NCBI GenBank assembly: GCA_902794095.1
Contig: CADBFZ010000008.1
Location: forward strand, 1 to 64,000
DNA length: 64,000 bases
DNA from: an uncultured Lachnospiraceae bacterium
GTDB lineage: Bacteria > Bacillota > Clostridia > Lachnospirales > Lachnospiraceae
Direction of reading: 5' to 3'
Position 1 is the first letter of the stretch. Each line of letters starts with the position of its first letter. Both the position numbers and the translations under genes were made by a program. This document shows, piece by piece, positions 18,175 through 27,928 of the stretch. The notes beneath the pieces were generated by a model, which saw nothing but the letters and a program-made list of their open reading frames with translations, ran no database searches and had not been told where the DNA came from.

Positions 18175-19080
18175 TGCACTTTTTTTCTTGCCCCCGGGAA
18201 CTATCTGTACGATAAGGATCGCGGCAAACATCAAAACGCTTCCGATCATCTCCCTTGAAGTGAGCTTCTGATGTAGTATCAGGAACCCGCCAAGCACCGA
18301 AAACATAGCTTCCCCGCTCATTAGAATGGACGCAACATAGGGCTCGATCCTGGACTGGCATATGATCTGGATCGTATAGGCAACGCCACCTGAGAGGACG
18401 CCCGCATACAAAAGAGGTATCATGGCAGCCATTATCGAAGACATCTTTACGTCCTCAATGGCAAACATCACGATTCCGCTGGTTACGGTTACGGTCAAAA
18501 ACTCGATGCATGCCAGCTTTACGCTGTCATATTCGCCGGCAAAAGCATCAATCGCAAGTATCTGGATTGCAAAAACCACCGCACAAGCTATCAGATACAG
18601 ATCTCCCGGAGTCAGTGTCAGGCTTCCGCTCATGGTCAGGAAGTACAATCCTATAACTGCCAAAGTGATTCCCACCCAGACATTTGCCCCTATCTTTCTT
18701 TTCATAAAAAGTCCGAATACCGGGACGATAACTATATACATCGCGGTTATAAATCCCGCTTTTCCTACGGAATCTGTTTTTAAAATACCGATCTGCTGAA
18801 GATTTGATGCAAGGGATAAGAGGATTCCGATTATGATACCGGCTCTCCAGAGCTTGCCGTTTTTCCAGGAACAAGCCTTAGGATCTTTGCCCGAGTTACC
18901 GAATTTATCATGTACAAAAGAAAACATAAAGACCACCACCGTGGCCATGGCAAATCTTACTGCCGAGAATGTAAAGGGACCGACCTTCTCCATTCCAAGA
19001 CTCTGGAACGCAAAAGCAAGTCCCCAGATAAGTGCTCCGAGCAACTGAAGCAGAGCAAATAATATACGCGAGTGTTTCAT
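18172..19080 (-). CDS. EamA/DMT-family transporter
   Basis: 302-residue inner-membrane protein with about ten hydrophobic segments in two similar halves, as in the drug/metabolite transporter superfamily. The N-terminal half includes QLLGALIWGLAFAFQS and the second half a typical LLYAGVLSGGVAYTIQ segment, both characteristic of EamA repeats. Substrates of such proteins are metabolites or amino acids and cannot be read from sequence. The start codon overlaps the stop of the enzyme-I-like gene by one base (TAATG), so it is the last gene of the long directon that begins at trkA. Confidence 0.88.
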   Translation of the reverse strand: MKHSRILFALLQLLGALIWGLAFAFQSLGMEKVGPFTFSAVRFAMATVVVFMFSFVHDKFGNSGKDPKACSWKNGKLWRAGIIIGILLSLASNLQQIGILKTDSVGKAGFITAMYIVIVPVFGLFMKRKIGANVWVGITLAVIGLYFLTMSGSLTLTPGDLYLIACAVVFAIQILAIDAFAGEYDSVKLACIEFLTVTVTSGIVMFAIEDVKMSSIMAAMIPLLYAGVLSGGVAYTIQIICQSRIEPYVASILMSGEAMFSVLGGFLILHQKLTSREMIGSVLMFAAILIVQIVPGGKKKSA

Positions 19081-20462
19081 TATGACTTTCTGTCCTTATA
19101 GATTTTCCGGATGTAATCCCTGACTTCCTGATCGATGGGAATCTTTAATACATCCGATGCAAGCTTTTCGGCATCCTCCACGCTCCACTCGGAAAGGGTT
19201 CTTCTAACCTCGGTTACGGAAAGAGGATTTACGCTGAACTTCCTGCATCCGAATCCCGCAAAGATAGGAATAACCTCGGGATCCGATGCCGCCTCTCCGC
19301 ACATCGAGGCATCAATTCCCGCAGACTTTGCGGCATCGATAGTCTGTTTGATCATGCGAAGGATCGAAGGCTGAGTTACCGACTGAAGATATGCAACCCT
19401 GCTGTTTCCCCTGTCAGCACTCATAACATACTGAACAAGATCGTTGGTTCCGATGGAAAAGAAATCGCACTCTCTGGCAAGCATATCCGCAATGATCGCT
19501 GCCGAAGGAGTCTCCATGGTTGCACCGACTTTAATGTCATCGTTAAATTCATATCCTTCATCACGAAGATCCGTTTTGATCTCGTTGATCAGTGACTTGA
19601 TACTGCGCATCTCCTCGACGCATGTGATCATCGGGATCATTATCGAGATATTCCCGTGAGCACTTGCTCTTAATATGGCGCGAAGCTGCGTTGCAAATAT
19701 ATCCTTGTGTCCGAGGCTGTATCTTACTCCTCTGTATCCCAGGAAGGGATTTTCTTCTTTCTCAAGTTCCAGGAAGGGAATGTTCTTATCACCGCCGATA
19801 TCCAGGGTTCTGATAACAACTTCCTTGCCTCTCATTGCGGTGGCAATTCTCGAATAAACTCTGGTCTGCTCTTCTTCATCGGGGACACGTCCTTCACCCG
19901 ACATAAGGATCTCGGTTCTGAAAAGACCTATTCCTTCACCGCCTTCATCAAGAGCATGCATCACGCTTAAGATGTCGGACGTGTTACACATGACGGTTGC
20001 TTCCGTTCCGTCCGCCATCACCGTTTTCATGTCACGGTAACGTTTTAATTCATCGAGGTCCGCAAGGTATTTTTTTCTCTTGTCCATATAACTTGCGACC
20101 ACATCGGAATCGGGTCTTTCGTATATGTATCCGCTGATTCCGTCCACGATGACAGTATCACCGTCTTTAACCGCATCGGTTGCACCTGCAGCATCATAAA
20201 CAGCGGGTATGCCCATTGATTTGGCAACCAGTGCGGAGTGAGAAGAAAGTCCGCCCGTTTCGCACACAAGTCCGGCGATGCTGTGGTCTTTGAGCATTCC
20301 CACCATGTACGGCGTAAGATGTGATGACACCAAAACAGCTCCCGGTTTCACACCGGAAAGCGCCGATGCAAATTCCTCGCTGCTCATGTCGCCGCTCTGT
20401 GAGCCGATGACCTTTGCAATGCCTATTCCTATTCCCTTTGAAATTCCGGATCCGTTTATCAT
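19080..20462 (-). CDS. Short PTS enzyme I-like protein lacking the HPr-binding domain
   Basis: 460 residues against about 570 for PTS enzyme I. The N terminus has the usual GISKGIGIGIAK strand but runs directly into the phosphohistidine domain, with GGLSSHSA (His75). The roughly 110-120 residues forming the helical HPr-docking subdomain are absent. The C-terminal PEP barrel is intact: GLFRTE and RTLDIGGDK for substrate binding and the catalytic cysteine in MCGEAASD. It should still take phosphate from PEP but not pass it to HPr in the normal way. It overlaps the HAD gene by ATGA and EamA by one base. It may phosphorylate another partner or act as a regulator; this is inference. Confidence 0.85.
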   Translation of the reverse strand: MINGSGISKGIGIGIAKVIGSQSGDMSSEEFASALSGVKPGAVLVSSHLTPYMVGMLKDHSIAGLVCETGGLSSHSALVAKSMGIPAVYDAAGATDAVKDGDTVIVDGISGYIYERPDSDVVASYMDKRKKYLADLDELKRYRDMKTVMADGTEATVMCNTSDILSVMHALDEGGEGIGLFRTEILMSGEGRVPDEEEQTRVYSRIATAMRGKEVVIRTLDIGGDKNIPFLELEKEENPFLGYRGVRYSLGHKDIFATQLRAILRASAHGNISIMIPMITCVEEMRSIKSLINEIKTDLRDEGYEFNDDIKVGATMETPSAAIIADMLARECDFFSIGTNDLVQYVMSADRGNSRVAYLQSVTQPSILRMIKQTIDAAKSAGIDASMCGEAASDPEVIPIFAGFGCRKFSVNPLSVTEVRRTLSEWSVEDAEKLASDVLKIPIDQEVRDYIRKIYKDRKS

Positions 20463-21241
20463 ATCAATTTAAAATGCTTAAAAGCTTTGTAAATACCGTC
20501 TTCGTATATTGAATCAGTTACATAATCGGAAGCCATAAGAAGCTCGGGATTTCCCTGTCCCATCGCTATACCGTGTGCCGCAGCTTTGATCATCTCCATG
20601 TCATTCATACCGTCGCCCACAGCGTAAATGTTCTCTGCGGGAACTCCGAAATGTTTTCTTACGATCTCCATTCCGGTTGCTTTGGAATGCCCCTTCGGAA
20701 CGAACTCAACGACTATGTTGTTGTGATTGATCTCGTAAAGGAAATCATCAAGCTTCTCACATACAAGATCAAAATCCGTTTCGTCCGTAATGTCTGCGCT
20801 GAACTTATTTATGGGATCTTCGCTTGAAACAGTGTTAAGTTTCTTTGCTCTGTCTCCCAGCGACTCCCAAAGAGTCTTTGCAAAAGGATCGTCGGGAAAA
20901 TCTTCGGGATCGAAGAAACAATTCCTGCTACCTTCAAGCACAAGGGGCATATGCTCTTCGTGCAAAACCTTAAGAGAAGTCTGTACCTGATCCCACGTAA
21001 GAAGTTTTTGGTAAAGCAGCTCTCCGCCTATTTCAACATGGCATCCGCAGGCTGCAACTATTCCGTCCATTCCCAGTTCATCAAGCGATTCATACATGGT
21101 GTTGGATCTTGAACGTCCCGTATTGATGAACACCTTGTTGCCCATAAGCTTGGCAAGTCGTATTGCATCCTTGGTACTCTCCGGGATTCTGAGTATGTCA
21201 TCCCAGATGGTCATATCTATATCAAGAAATATCAGATTCAT
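20459..21241 (-). CDS. HAD-family phosphatase (Cof type)
   Basis: 260-residue cytoplasmic phosphatase of the haloacid dehalogenase superfamily with C2 cap. Motif I is DIDMTIWD (residues 6-13, nucleophile Asp6), motif II the INTGRS segment near 40 and motif IV GDGMNDMEM near 205. Such enzymes dephosphorylate sugar phosphates or flavin precursors. The start is the ATG at 21241, because GGAGAT lies five bases upstream; a longer frame begins further inside the neighbour. The ribosome site and first codons lie within the end of the DUF6020-like gene (20-base overlap), so translation is coupled. It overlaps the next gene by four bases. Confidence 0.88.
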   Translation of the reverse strand: MNLIFLDIDMTIWDDILRIPESTKDAIRLAKLMGNKVFINTGRSRSNTMYESLDELGMDGIVAACGCHVEIGGELLYQKLLTWDQVQTSLKVLHEEHMPLVLEGSRNCFFDPEDFPDDPFAKTLWESLGDRAKKLNTVSSEDPINKFSADITDETDFDLVCEKLDDFLYEINHNNIVVEFVPKGHSKATGMEIVRKHFGVPAENIYAVGDGMNDMEMIKAAAHGIAMGQGNPELLMASDYVTDSIYEDGIYKAFKHFKLI

Positions 21242-23066
21242 TCTTATCTCCGTTAAACATAAGTCCCTCATAACCCATCATGAAGGGAATTGTAAACATA
21301 ATAGGGAAAGCATATCTTGCATGCTTCATAAAGCAAGGCCCTGCCATACATACCAGTAGCGATATGATCTGCACGGGATACATATGTGCGCTTCCTTTTC
21401 TCCTGCGGATCAGCAGGATCATTATCCAGGTCCAGAGTCCGGGGCTTTGAAGCATTCCGAAAAATGATATGCGGTCAATATATCTGTATGCGAAGATCAC
21501 CAGTTCATCCGCTCCCTCAAAGAGTCCGGTTTTGGTAAAGAGTTCGCTGTCGCCTTCGTATCTGATGGAGGTATCCGTCTCGGGATCAAACCATCCGTAG
21601 GTGCTTAGGAAAAATGATTCGAAATATGTTCCCGGATGTTTGAAGAACATTGAAAACCAAGTCTTAAGATACCCTGCTACAACCTCGTTATCCGCATTCG
21701 TATCGTAATACTGTTTAACGGGATCGGATATGGTGGGATCGTAGCTTTCGATCATCATCTCATAATCACCGAAAAGTGCATTGATGCTTTCTATTTCACC
21801 CGATGTGAGTTCATCTTCGTATCTTGTAAGATAAAGCGCAGTCTGCTGCATGGGAATGGACATCATCTCTTTCAGTCCGTCGCTTTCTGCATTGACAGCT
21901 GCTTTGATTCCCGATGACAAAGCAGTGTAAATACCCAGAGGAAGGATTATCCAGACAAGCACTTTTCCTGCAAGCTTTTTACCGAAGCTCAAATCCTTTT
22001 TGTAAGTGCACATTACAAGTCCGCTTACAAATACGATTATGGATCCGTTGTTCCTGCACATGCATACCAAAATGGCAGCAAGGCAAAGTTTAAATACATT
22101 CTTCTTATCATCAAGGTATTTCTCATCCTCGAGATAAGCTATTGTTTGAAGGACATACCAAATTACCGCGGAGATGAAGAATACATCCTTGATGGCAGTG
22201 GTAACGATATTCGAATAAATGGGAGAAAGAACATATACTCCGTATACAAGAGTAAGGAGCGGAGTCTTAGCCCCTCTCTTCTTAAGCTCTTTAACGGTAA
22301 GCGAAAGAGCTGCGGCAAGGGCACATTCCTGAAGAAGAATCCAGGCGAAAAGCCCGAGATCGTTATTTCCGAAAATCCCTCTGAAGATTTTAAACCACAA
22401 ACCGATAATAGCAGTAAGAACTATGGGATGATGTCCCGACCAGGGCATCTCTCCCGTAGTCTGCATCATCTGTCCCAGGAAATCCGCATTGTAATTTCCG
22501 GGGTAATTGAGGATTGTAACCGGAAGCCATAATACGATCAGAAGCAGGAATGCATTTCTGAAAGCATGCTCTCCGAAGAATATATCAAGTACTTTTGGCC
22601 CGTTTTGCAGTCCCGATACTTTCTCAAGTCCCGCTTCAAAAAGTGCAAAGAGAATCCTGAATATCACACCGTATCCGAGCGCGGCCATGACAGATCTTAT
22701 AACATACGGAATTGTCCCGAACACACCGGACAGGTCACCGGCTGATGCAGCGGATCTTCCCAGCACAACTATAAGTCCCAATATCAGAGGAAGAATATAT
22801 CCTCTTAAATACTTTGCAAAATTCTTGTTAACACACCGGATGCACACACCGCACAAAACGGATGCTGCCATCATTTCAAATTGATAATCACCGAGAGTGG
22901 TAAAAAGTCTGTGCTTGATAAAATCAATGCTTACTCTTCCGTACGCCCAAAACGGATCTGCAACTTCCGTTTTATAGGTAAGTGCAAATCCCGCAAGAAA
23001 CGCGGACAGAATTAACACAATCCTGCCCTGCTTCGTATTCTTTTGTACGGAAACATTATTATTCAA
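21222..23066 (-). CDS. Polytopic membrane protein, DUF6020/GT-C-like
   Basis: 614 residues with about a dozen membrane helices and one large outside domain (residues about 390-500) rich in Asp, Glu and Tyr. The YPGNYNADFLGQMMQT and GHHPIVLTAI segments near residue 190 match the unnamed DUF6020 family, which resembles GT-C glycosyltransferases using lipid-linked sugars. A catalytic role is therefore possible but not shown. Start is a TTG at 23066, three bases after the preceding gene, with GGGG upstream. Follows two smaller membrane proteins of similar style, suggesting a joint role in surface glycan assembly. Confidence 0.65.
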   Translation of the reverse strand: MNNNVSVQKNTKQGRIVLILSAFLAGFALTYKTEVADPFWAYGRVSIDFIKHRLFTTLGDYQFEMMAASVLCGVCIRCVNKNFAKYLRGYILPLILGLIVVLGRSAASAGDLSGVFGTIPYVIRSVMAALGYGVIFRILFALFEAGLEKVSGLQNGPKVLDIFFGEHAFRNAFLLLIVLWLPVTILNYPGNYNADFLGQMMQTTGEMPWSGHHPIVLTAIIGLWFKIFRGIFGNNDLGLFAWILLQECALAAALSLTVKELKKRGAKTPLLTLVYGVYVLSPIYSNIVTTAIKDVFFISAVIWYVLQTIAYLEDEKYLDDKKNVFKLCLAAILVCMCRNNGSIIVFVSGLVMCTYKKDLSFGKKLAGKVLVWIILPLGIYTALSSGIKAAVNAESDGLKEMMSIPMQQTALYLTRYEDELTSGEIESINALFGDYEMMIESYDPTISDPVKQYYDTNADNEVVAGYLKTWFSMFFKHPGTYFESFFLSTYGWFDPETDTSIRYEGDSELFTKTGLFEGADELVIFAYRYIDRISFFGMLQSPGLWTWIMILLIRRRKGSAHMYPVQIISLLVCMAGPCFMKHARYAFPIMFTIPFMMGYEGLMFNGDKNESDIS

Positions 23067-23069
23067 GTC

Positions 23070-24251
23070 TTAACCCCACATCATGTATGAAACGCCCATA
23101 CATAATCTGATGAAAAATAAAACGCCGCAATATGCGTGATACCCGAGAACAAGTGTGCTCGCCCCAAGATAGGCTTTCTTTATCACGCTCTTATCTTCCT
23201 TGATATTTCTGATGTCGTTAATCCAGGTAACAAGAGAAATACCGAAGATCAGTATTATGGTAAATGCATATCCCCAGCTGAAATTCGCATCCATGTTTCT
23301 GGATCCTTTTTCGCTGAAGAGGAAGTACTGCATATATCCGCATCCCGCACAGAGCCATGCAAAGAGCATGTATCTGTTCTTAAAGATCTCCTTGATGTGA
23401 AGGAGAAGAATCATAAGGGGAAATGCGATTGAGAGAATGCTTACGGGAATCAGATACCCGGTATGTGCGGACATTGCTCTTCCGGGAACAATCTCTATTC
23501 CGTTTCCGCCTGCTCCCGCATTAAACAGAGCCTTGTTTTGATACAGCATTACGGCAATCGAAGGGATTATGGATGAAGCAAGGAAAAACAGCTTCTTTGC
23601 CGGTGCCTTCTTCTGGATCAGATCCGCGATCAAGAATACAAACATCGCAGGAGTAACCGCAAGGAAGAAATTGGGTTTTGCGGCAGTTGTTAATGTAAGT
23701 ATGATTACAAAGAATGTATATGACTCAAGTGTCAGTTTCTTGGAGATATTCTTTTCCAGCCTGAGATATATAAGGATCGTCCACAGTCCCAGCCACTTCA
23801 TCATAAGATACGTGGAATTATGCCAGATGGATGATGCGTGCATACCCATGTATCTTCCGTCGGAAAGTCCCTTTATATAACAGGGCATTACGATGTTCAG
23901 AAGCAGTGCTAAGAGAATTGCAGCGTTTGAACTTATCTTTTTATCGGAGACTTCGATGAGAAGTTCTGCGGTGAAAAATACCGAAAGAAGCGCAAACATT
24001 GCCAGCAGAACCGGAAGAACTATAAGGGTTCCGCTCTTTGAAAGCCCGATTATGATAATTGAAATAAGTGAGTAGATAAGGCCGTCATCAACCGCAAGAC
24101 TGATGTGTGCGGGAAGGTCGGACTCATAAACCGCACCTTCCGTCCAGCCCATGAATTTGTAATATAAGAAAATGCACAGTGCAAAATAAAGCGCTGTCAA
24201 AACAAGCGCCGCGATATTAAGTGCTACGGATGTTTTTTTCTTATCAGACAT
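23070..24251 (-). CDS. Polytopic membrane protein, second of a tandem pair
   Basis: 393 residues, about ten membrane helices. Sequence similarity to the next gene upstream is visible along the length: TTAAKPNFFLAVTP against ATLTKPSFTLVLIT, EKGSRNMDANFSWGY against EKGERLVHCNFAWGY, and matching C-terminal ends with small aromatic-rich tails. The pair therefore arose by tandem duplication. Topology is GT-C-like but no catalytic motif is certain. Start: ATG at 24251 with GGAGG eight bases upstream, overlapping the stop of the upstream paralogue by eight bases; an ATG further upstream would lie inside that gene. Function unknown. Confidence 0.65.
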   Translation of the reverse strand: MSDKKKTSVALNIAALVLTALYFALCIFLYYKFMGWTEGAVYESDLPAHISLAVDDGLIYSLISIIIIGLSKSGTLIVLPVLLAMFALLSVFFTAELLIEVSDKKISSNAAILLALLLNIVMPCYIKGLSDGRYMGMHASSIWHNSTYLMMKWLGLWTILIYLRLEKNISKKLTLESYTFFVIILTLTTAAKPNFFLAVTPAMFVFLIADLIQKKAPAKKLFFLASSIIPSIAVMLYQNKALFNAGAGGNGIEIVPGRAMSAHTGYLIPVSILSIAFPLMILLLHIKEIFKNRYMLFAWLCAGCGYMQYFLFSEKGSRNMDANFSWGYAFTIILIFGISLVTWINDIRNIKEDKSVIKKAYLGASTLVLGYHAYCGVLFFIRLCMGVSYMMWG

Positions 24252-25485
24252 AGAAATAACCTCCGCCGTAAAGCATCGCAAAGAAAGCAAGTCCGCATCC
24301 GAGGTGCCAGATAAATACAGCCCACTCGAATACAAGAAGTCCTACGTGCTGTTTTTTCTTAACCGTATTTTCGATAAGGAGCATAAGGCCCGATACAAAT
24401 ACGAAGAATATTCCGTAGATATATCCCCATGCGAAATTGCAGTGAACCAGTCTTTCGCCCTTTTCATAAAGGCATAAGAATTCAAGGAATCCTGCCATCA
24501 TAAACTCCCATGAAAGTCTGAACACTTCATGGTCTTTAAATCTCTTGAAATTTAGAAGCATCACCACACCCGGAAATGCATTGGCAAGCATTACCGCAAG
24601 GATGATGTTATCGGTATAAATTCCCCAGGCTCTTCCGATGCCGAACCCGATACCGCCCTCTTCTCCCGCATGGGAGCTTGATCCGAATACTCCTCCGAAC
24701 TGAATAAGAAGTGTGATGAAAGTGGGCACCGCCGTTGCAAGCAGGCACAGGAATGCCTTGGTCTTCTTACCGTGAGACATTATCAGCTTAACGATCATAT
24801 GAACCGCAGCAGCGGTGATAAGAACCAGAGTAAAGCTGGGCTTGGTAAGAGTAGCCAGTAAGAGAAATACTGAAAAGGTTACATACTCGCGGATATCAAC
24901 ATGATCTTCGTAATAAGTCAGGATATGTGCAAAGAGGAAAAATGCAACGATTGCAAATCCTCTTGCTGCAAGATATGTCTGATTGTAATAAGGATTTGCA
25001 CTGAATACTCCGAGATTCTTCAGATACATTCCGGGAAGATAGATTCCCTCGGGAGGATAAAGCATGGATACGAAAAACAAAGAATAAGTAGCAAGAAGGA
25101 TAAATCCCTCATATGCTCTTCTGTTTTTACTCTTCTCGGGCACAAAAGGACTCAGATACTTCAGCATAAAATATGAAAGTACAGCGGGTGAGATCGAATT
25201 AAGAATCGTTGCGGAAAGTGTCGCACCCATGTTTACTCCGCCAAATACTGCCAGCATCTTACCCAATGTAAAATAAACCGGATAAGGGAAATCAAATCCG
25301 CTGTCCAGTCCCATCATTTCCATGAGATAAGCATCAACATCAGAGCCGTAGACCTGATACTCCGTATGGAATGCCTGATTCTTAAACAGCACGAAAAGAA
25401 GGCATGTATAAGCACCAAGAAGCAACACATATGCGATCTTGGTGGTATTTGAAATGTTAAGTTTTGCAGGAGTCTGTTTTTTCAA
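24244..25485 (-). CDS. Polytopic membrane protein, first of a tandem pair
   Basis: 413 residues with about ten membrane helices, closely similar in layout to the gene that follows. An acidic segment early in the protein (YGSDVDAYLMEMMGLD, residues about 46-61) sits in the outside loop where GT-C enzymes have a catalytic aspartate, but I cannot confirm the family. Conserved with its paralogue are the KPSF/KPNF segment near residue 217 and EKGE..CNFAWGY near 350. It follows the MATE gene with 32 bases between. Probably part of surface polysaccharide or glycolipid synthesis; inferred only from topology and neighbours. Confidence 0.65.
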   Translation of the reverse strand: MKKQTPAKLNISNTTKIAYVLLLGAYTCLLFVLFKNQAFHTEYQVYGSDVDAYLMEMMGLDSGFDFPYPVYFTLGKMLAVFGGVNMGATLSATILNSISPAVLSYFMLKYLSPFVPEKSKNRRAYEGFILLATYSLFFVSMLYPPEGIYLPGMYLKNLGVFSANPYYNQTYLAARGFAIVAFFLFAHILTYYEDHVDIREYVTFSVFLLLATLTKPSFTLVLITAAAVHMIVKLIMSHGKKTKAFLCLLATAVPTFITLLIQFGGVFGSSSHAGEEGGIGFGIGRAWGIYTDNIILAVMLANAFPGVVMLLNFKRFKDHEVFRLSWEFMMAGFLEFLCLYEKGERLVHCNFAWGYIYGIFFVFVSGLMLLIENTVKKKQHVGLLVFEWAVFIWHLGCGLAFFAMLYGGGYFYV

Positions 25486-25517
25486 GACCTTTTCCTCCGA
25501 TAAACCATATCAAATCA

Positions 25518-26924
25518 TTATACCATACGCCGGTATTTGTCATATTTATCGTCCTGCTCGGTATGTTTGTCTTCTTTGGGAAGTCCCCTGAAGAACTTAA
25601 CCATAAAAGGGATAGATATGAGTGCGGACAGGATATCGGCGATCATCTGCGAACACTGGATCCCCAAAAATCCCATAAAAAGAGGAAGGATGACAAGAAG
25701 CGGTATATAGCAAAGGCCGGACCTGAGCATCGAAAGAATCGATGCCTTCTTAGCCTCGCCTATGCTCTGAAACAGCATATTCCCCACAACCGAAAGCGGC
25801 TGAACCACTACTGCGATACACATGAATCTGAGTGCCGGAATACCGTAATATACAACCAGATCATCATCTCTGAAAACCCTGATTATATCCGCAGAGAAAA
25901 TAAAACCGAGCGTTGCAAGAACCGCCATCAATATGGTTCCGGCTCTCCATGTGGCAAAGCATGCCTCTCTGACTCTTTTATACTTACCGGACCCGTAATT
26001 AAATGCAGATACGGGCTGAAAGCCCTGACCGATGCCTATCATGGTACTTCCGATGAACATCAGTACTCTTCCGTCAATAGTCATGGCCGCAATGGCCGCA
26101 TCCCCATACGGTTTGGAGCAGATATTGAGAACCATGGTAGAAACGGTTGCACAGAGCTGTCTGAGAAGCGACGGAAAACCTGTTTTGATAATTTCAAATA
26201 TTCTGACTGCGATTTCCTGCGTGGGAAGTTTTAGATACGACAGCCTTATGGAGCTGATGGCTCTGTGAGATAAGAACATGTACAGAAGGATTCCGAAACT
26301 CACAACCTGAGATACCATCGTAGCAACAGCCGCTCCCCTTATACCCATGTCATAATTAAACATTAAGACAGGATCGAGAGCCATGTTAAGGATTCCTCCG
26401 GACACAAGTCCGAACATCGCAAAAAACGCCCTGCCCTCATATCTGAGAACATTGTTGAGAACGCAGCTTACTGCCAGTGCGGGACCGGACAGGAGAATAT
26501 ATGTCGCATATATCTTGGCATAGGGGAAGATCGTCTCGGTAGCCATCATATTAATAAGCGTATCCAGGAAGATAAATCCTAAGCACTCGAGCAAAAGTCC
26601 GCATAATAAAGAAGCACTCACACCCAGTGTCAGTGTTTTATCCGCTTCATCCTTTTTACCTGCTGCAAGCAGTCTTGCTATCTTGGATCCGCTTCCCTGT
26701 CCGAACATGAATCCAAACGCCTGGAACACGGCCTGAACGCTCATTACTATTCCTATCGCAGCGCTTGCACTGGTGTTTAGCTTACCGACGAAATAAGAAT
26801 CCGCCAGGTTATATACCATCGTGATAAGCATGCTGATAACCGTAGGGACTGCCAGTGTAAAAACCAGCTTTCCCGGAGGCGTCAGGATCATCTTCTTATA
26901 TTGCCTTGCCTCATCCTCGTTCAC
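25518..26924 (-). CDS. MATE-family efflux transporter
   Basis: 468-residue membrane protein with about twelve helices, matching the MATE family of Na+ or H+ driven exporters. The opening ILTPPGKLVFTLAVPTVISML and the later GFPSLLRQLCATVS and GIGQGFQPVSAFNYGS segments (near residues 245 and 300) are family-typical at the starts of the two halves. Substrate cannot be predicted. The start appears to be GTG at 26924 with AAGGGA upstream; an ATG at codon 12 is an alternative. Seven bases separate it from the Sel1-like gene. Confidence 0.9.
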   Translation of the reverse strand: MNEDEARQYKKMILTPPGKLVFTLAVPTVISMLITMVYNLADSYFVGKLNTSASAAIGIVMSVQAVFQAFGFMFGQGSGSKIARLLAAGKKDEADKTLTLGVSASLLCGLLLECLGFIFLDTLINMMATETIFPYAKIYATYILLSGPALAVSCVLNNVLRYEGRAFFAMFGLVSGGILNMALDPVLMFNYDMGIRGAAVATMVSQVVSFGILLYMFLSHRAISSIRLSYLKLPTQEIAVRIFEIIKTGFPSLLRQLCATVSTMVLNICSKPYGDAAIAAMTIDGRVLMFIGSTMIGIGQGFQPVSAFNYGSGKYKRVREACFATWRAGTILMAVLATLGFIFSADIIRVFRDDDLVVYYGIPALRFMCIAVVVQPLSVVGNMLFQSIGEAKKASILSMLRSGLCYIPLLVILPLFMGFLGIQCSQMIADILSALISIPFMVKFFRGLPKEDKHTEQDDKYDKYRRMV

Positions 26925-26931
26925 TTCAGTT

Positions 26932-27918
26932 CTATCCCTTCATTCCGAGCATCTTCTTAACGGAATATCCGAGGATTCCTCCTACTACATAAAAGGCGAT
27001 TATTGCCATACCGATATAAATGAAGCAATCATGCAAAAGGGATTTATCGGAAAACTCAATGATTGCCGTCTGAAATACCGTAAATCCAAGTGTCACGGTT
27101 GTTGCCGCAACAAGTAAAAGTTTGGTCCAGGGCTGTCTGTCAAAACCGTTTCCCGCAGTTACAAAAAGTCCCGCTGCAGCAAACAGTATCATTCCCAAAA
27201 CCACATTCCTGTCAAAGATGAATATTACATCACCTTTAAGCAGAGGGATCTTATTAAGTACGGGAGTGTCGATGCCGGGATTTAATCCCAGGAAAGTATA
27301 AGTACTTGCGACTGCCAGAATTACAGAACCGATAACGGTAAAGACTGATGCAAGAGTCTTGTGCACGCTTTTGGTGACAAATATTTTCTTAACCTTAACA
27401 AGCCTTTCGGCCTGTTCTTCATACCTCTTAAGATCGTATGAATCCTTGGGAGATCTCTTAAGTTGCTCGATATACTGAAGAGCCTTATCGACTCTGTGTT
27501 TCAACCGAAGATACTTAAGTGTCTCTTCGACGTACATCTCTTTGGCTTTAAGATCGTCGCTGTCAGCAGCTTTCTCCAGATAGATAAATGCCTGATCCAC
27601 CAGACTTTCGTCCATGGTCTGATCTGCCAGAACCGTATATCCGAATTCCCTTGCGGCGGGAAGAAATCCCTGATCAGCTGCTCTTTGGAACCAGTATCTC
27701 GCCCTCTTTTTGTCATAAGCGATGATACCCTGACCGTTAAAATACATATTTGCAAGTGCAAACTGTGCGGCTACATCATTTAACTCGCTTCTTGCCTTAA
27801 GAATTTCAAGTGCTTCCTCAAAGTTCCAGGTTTTGTATTTGTCCAGTCCTTGCTCTGTTTCTGCATTCACTCCTTGAATGTTTTCTTCGATAGTTCGAAG
27901 TACGTCCTCAATATTCAT
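26932..27918 (-). CDS. Sel1-like repeat membrane protein
   Basis: 328 residues. The N-terminal half (about 25-175) is helical with one clear Sel1/TPR-type unit, AAQFALANMYFNGQGI followed by KARYWFQRAADQGF (about 49-88), and looser helical pairs after it. From about 185 to the end are four hydrophobic segments and a short basic C terminus. The likely arrangement is cytoplasmic protein-binding repeats tethered to the membrane. Partners are unknown; the next gene upstream is PTS enzyme I, ten bases away. ATG with GAGG upstream. Confidence 0.65.
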   Translation of the reverse strand: MNIEDVLRTIEENIQGVNAETEQGLDKYKTWNFEEALEILKARSELNDVAAQFALANMYFNGQGIIAYDKKRARYWFQRAADQGFLPAAREFGYTVLADQTMDESLVDQAFIYLEKAADSDDLKAKEMYVEETLKYLRLKHRVDKALQYIEQLKRSPKDSYDLKRYEEQAERLVKVKKIFVTKSVHKTLASVFTVIGSVILAVASTYTFLGLNPGIDTPVLNKIPLLKGDVIFIFDRNVVLGMILFAAAGLFVTAGNGFDRQPWTKLLLVAATTVTLGFTVFQTAIIEFSDKSLLHDCFIYIGMAIIAFYVVGGILGYSVKKMLGMKG

Positions 27919-27928
27919 TCCCCAACCT

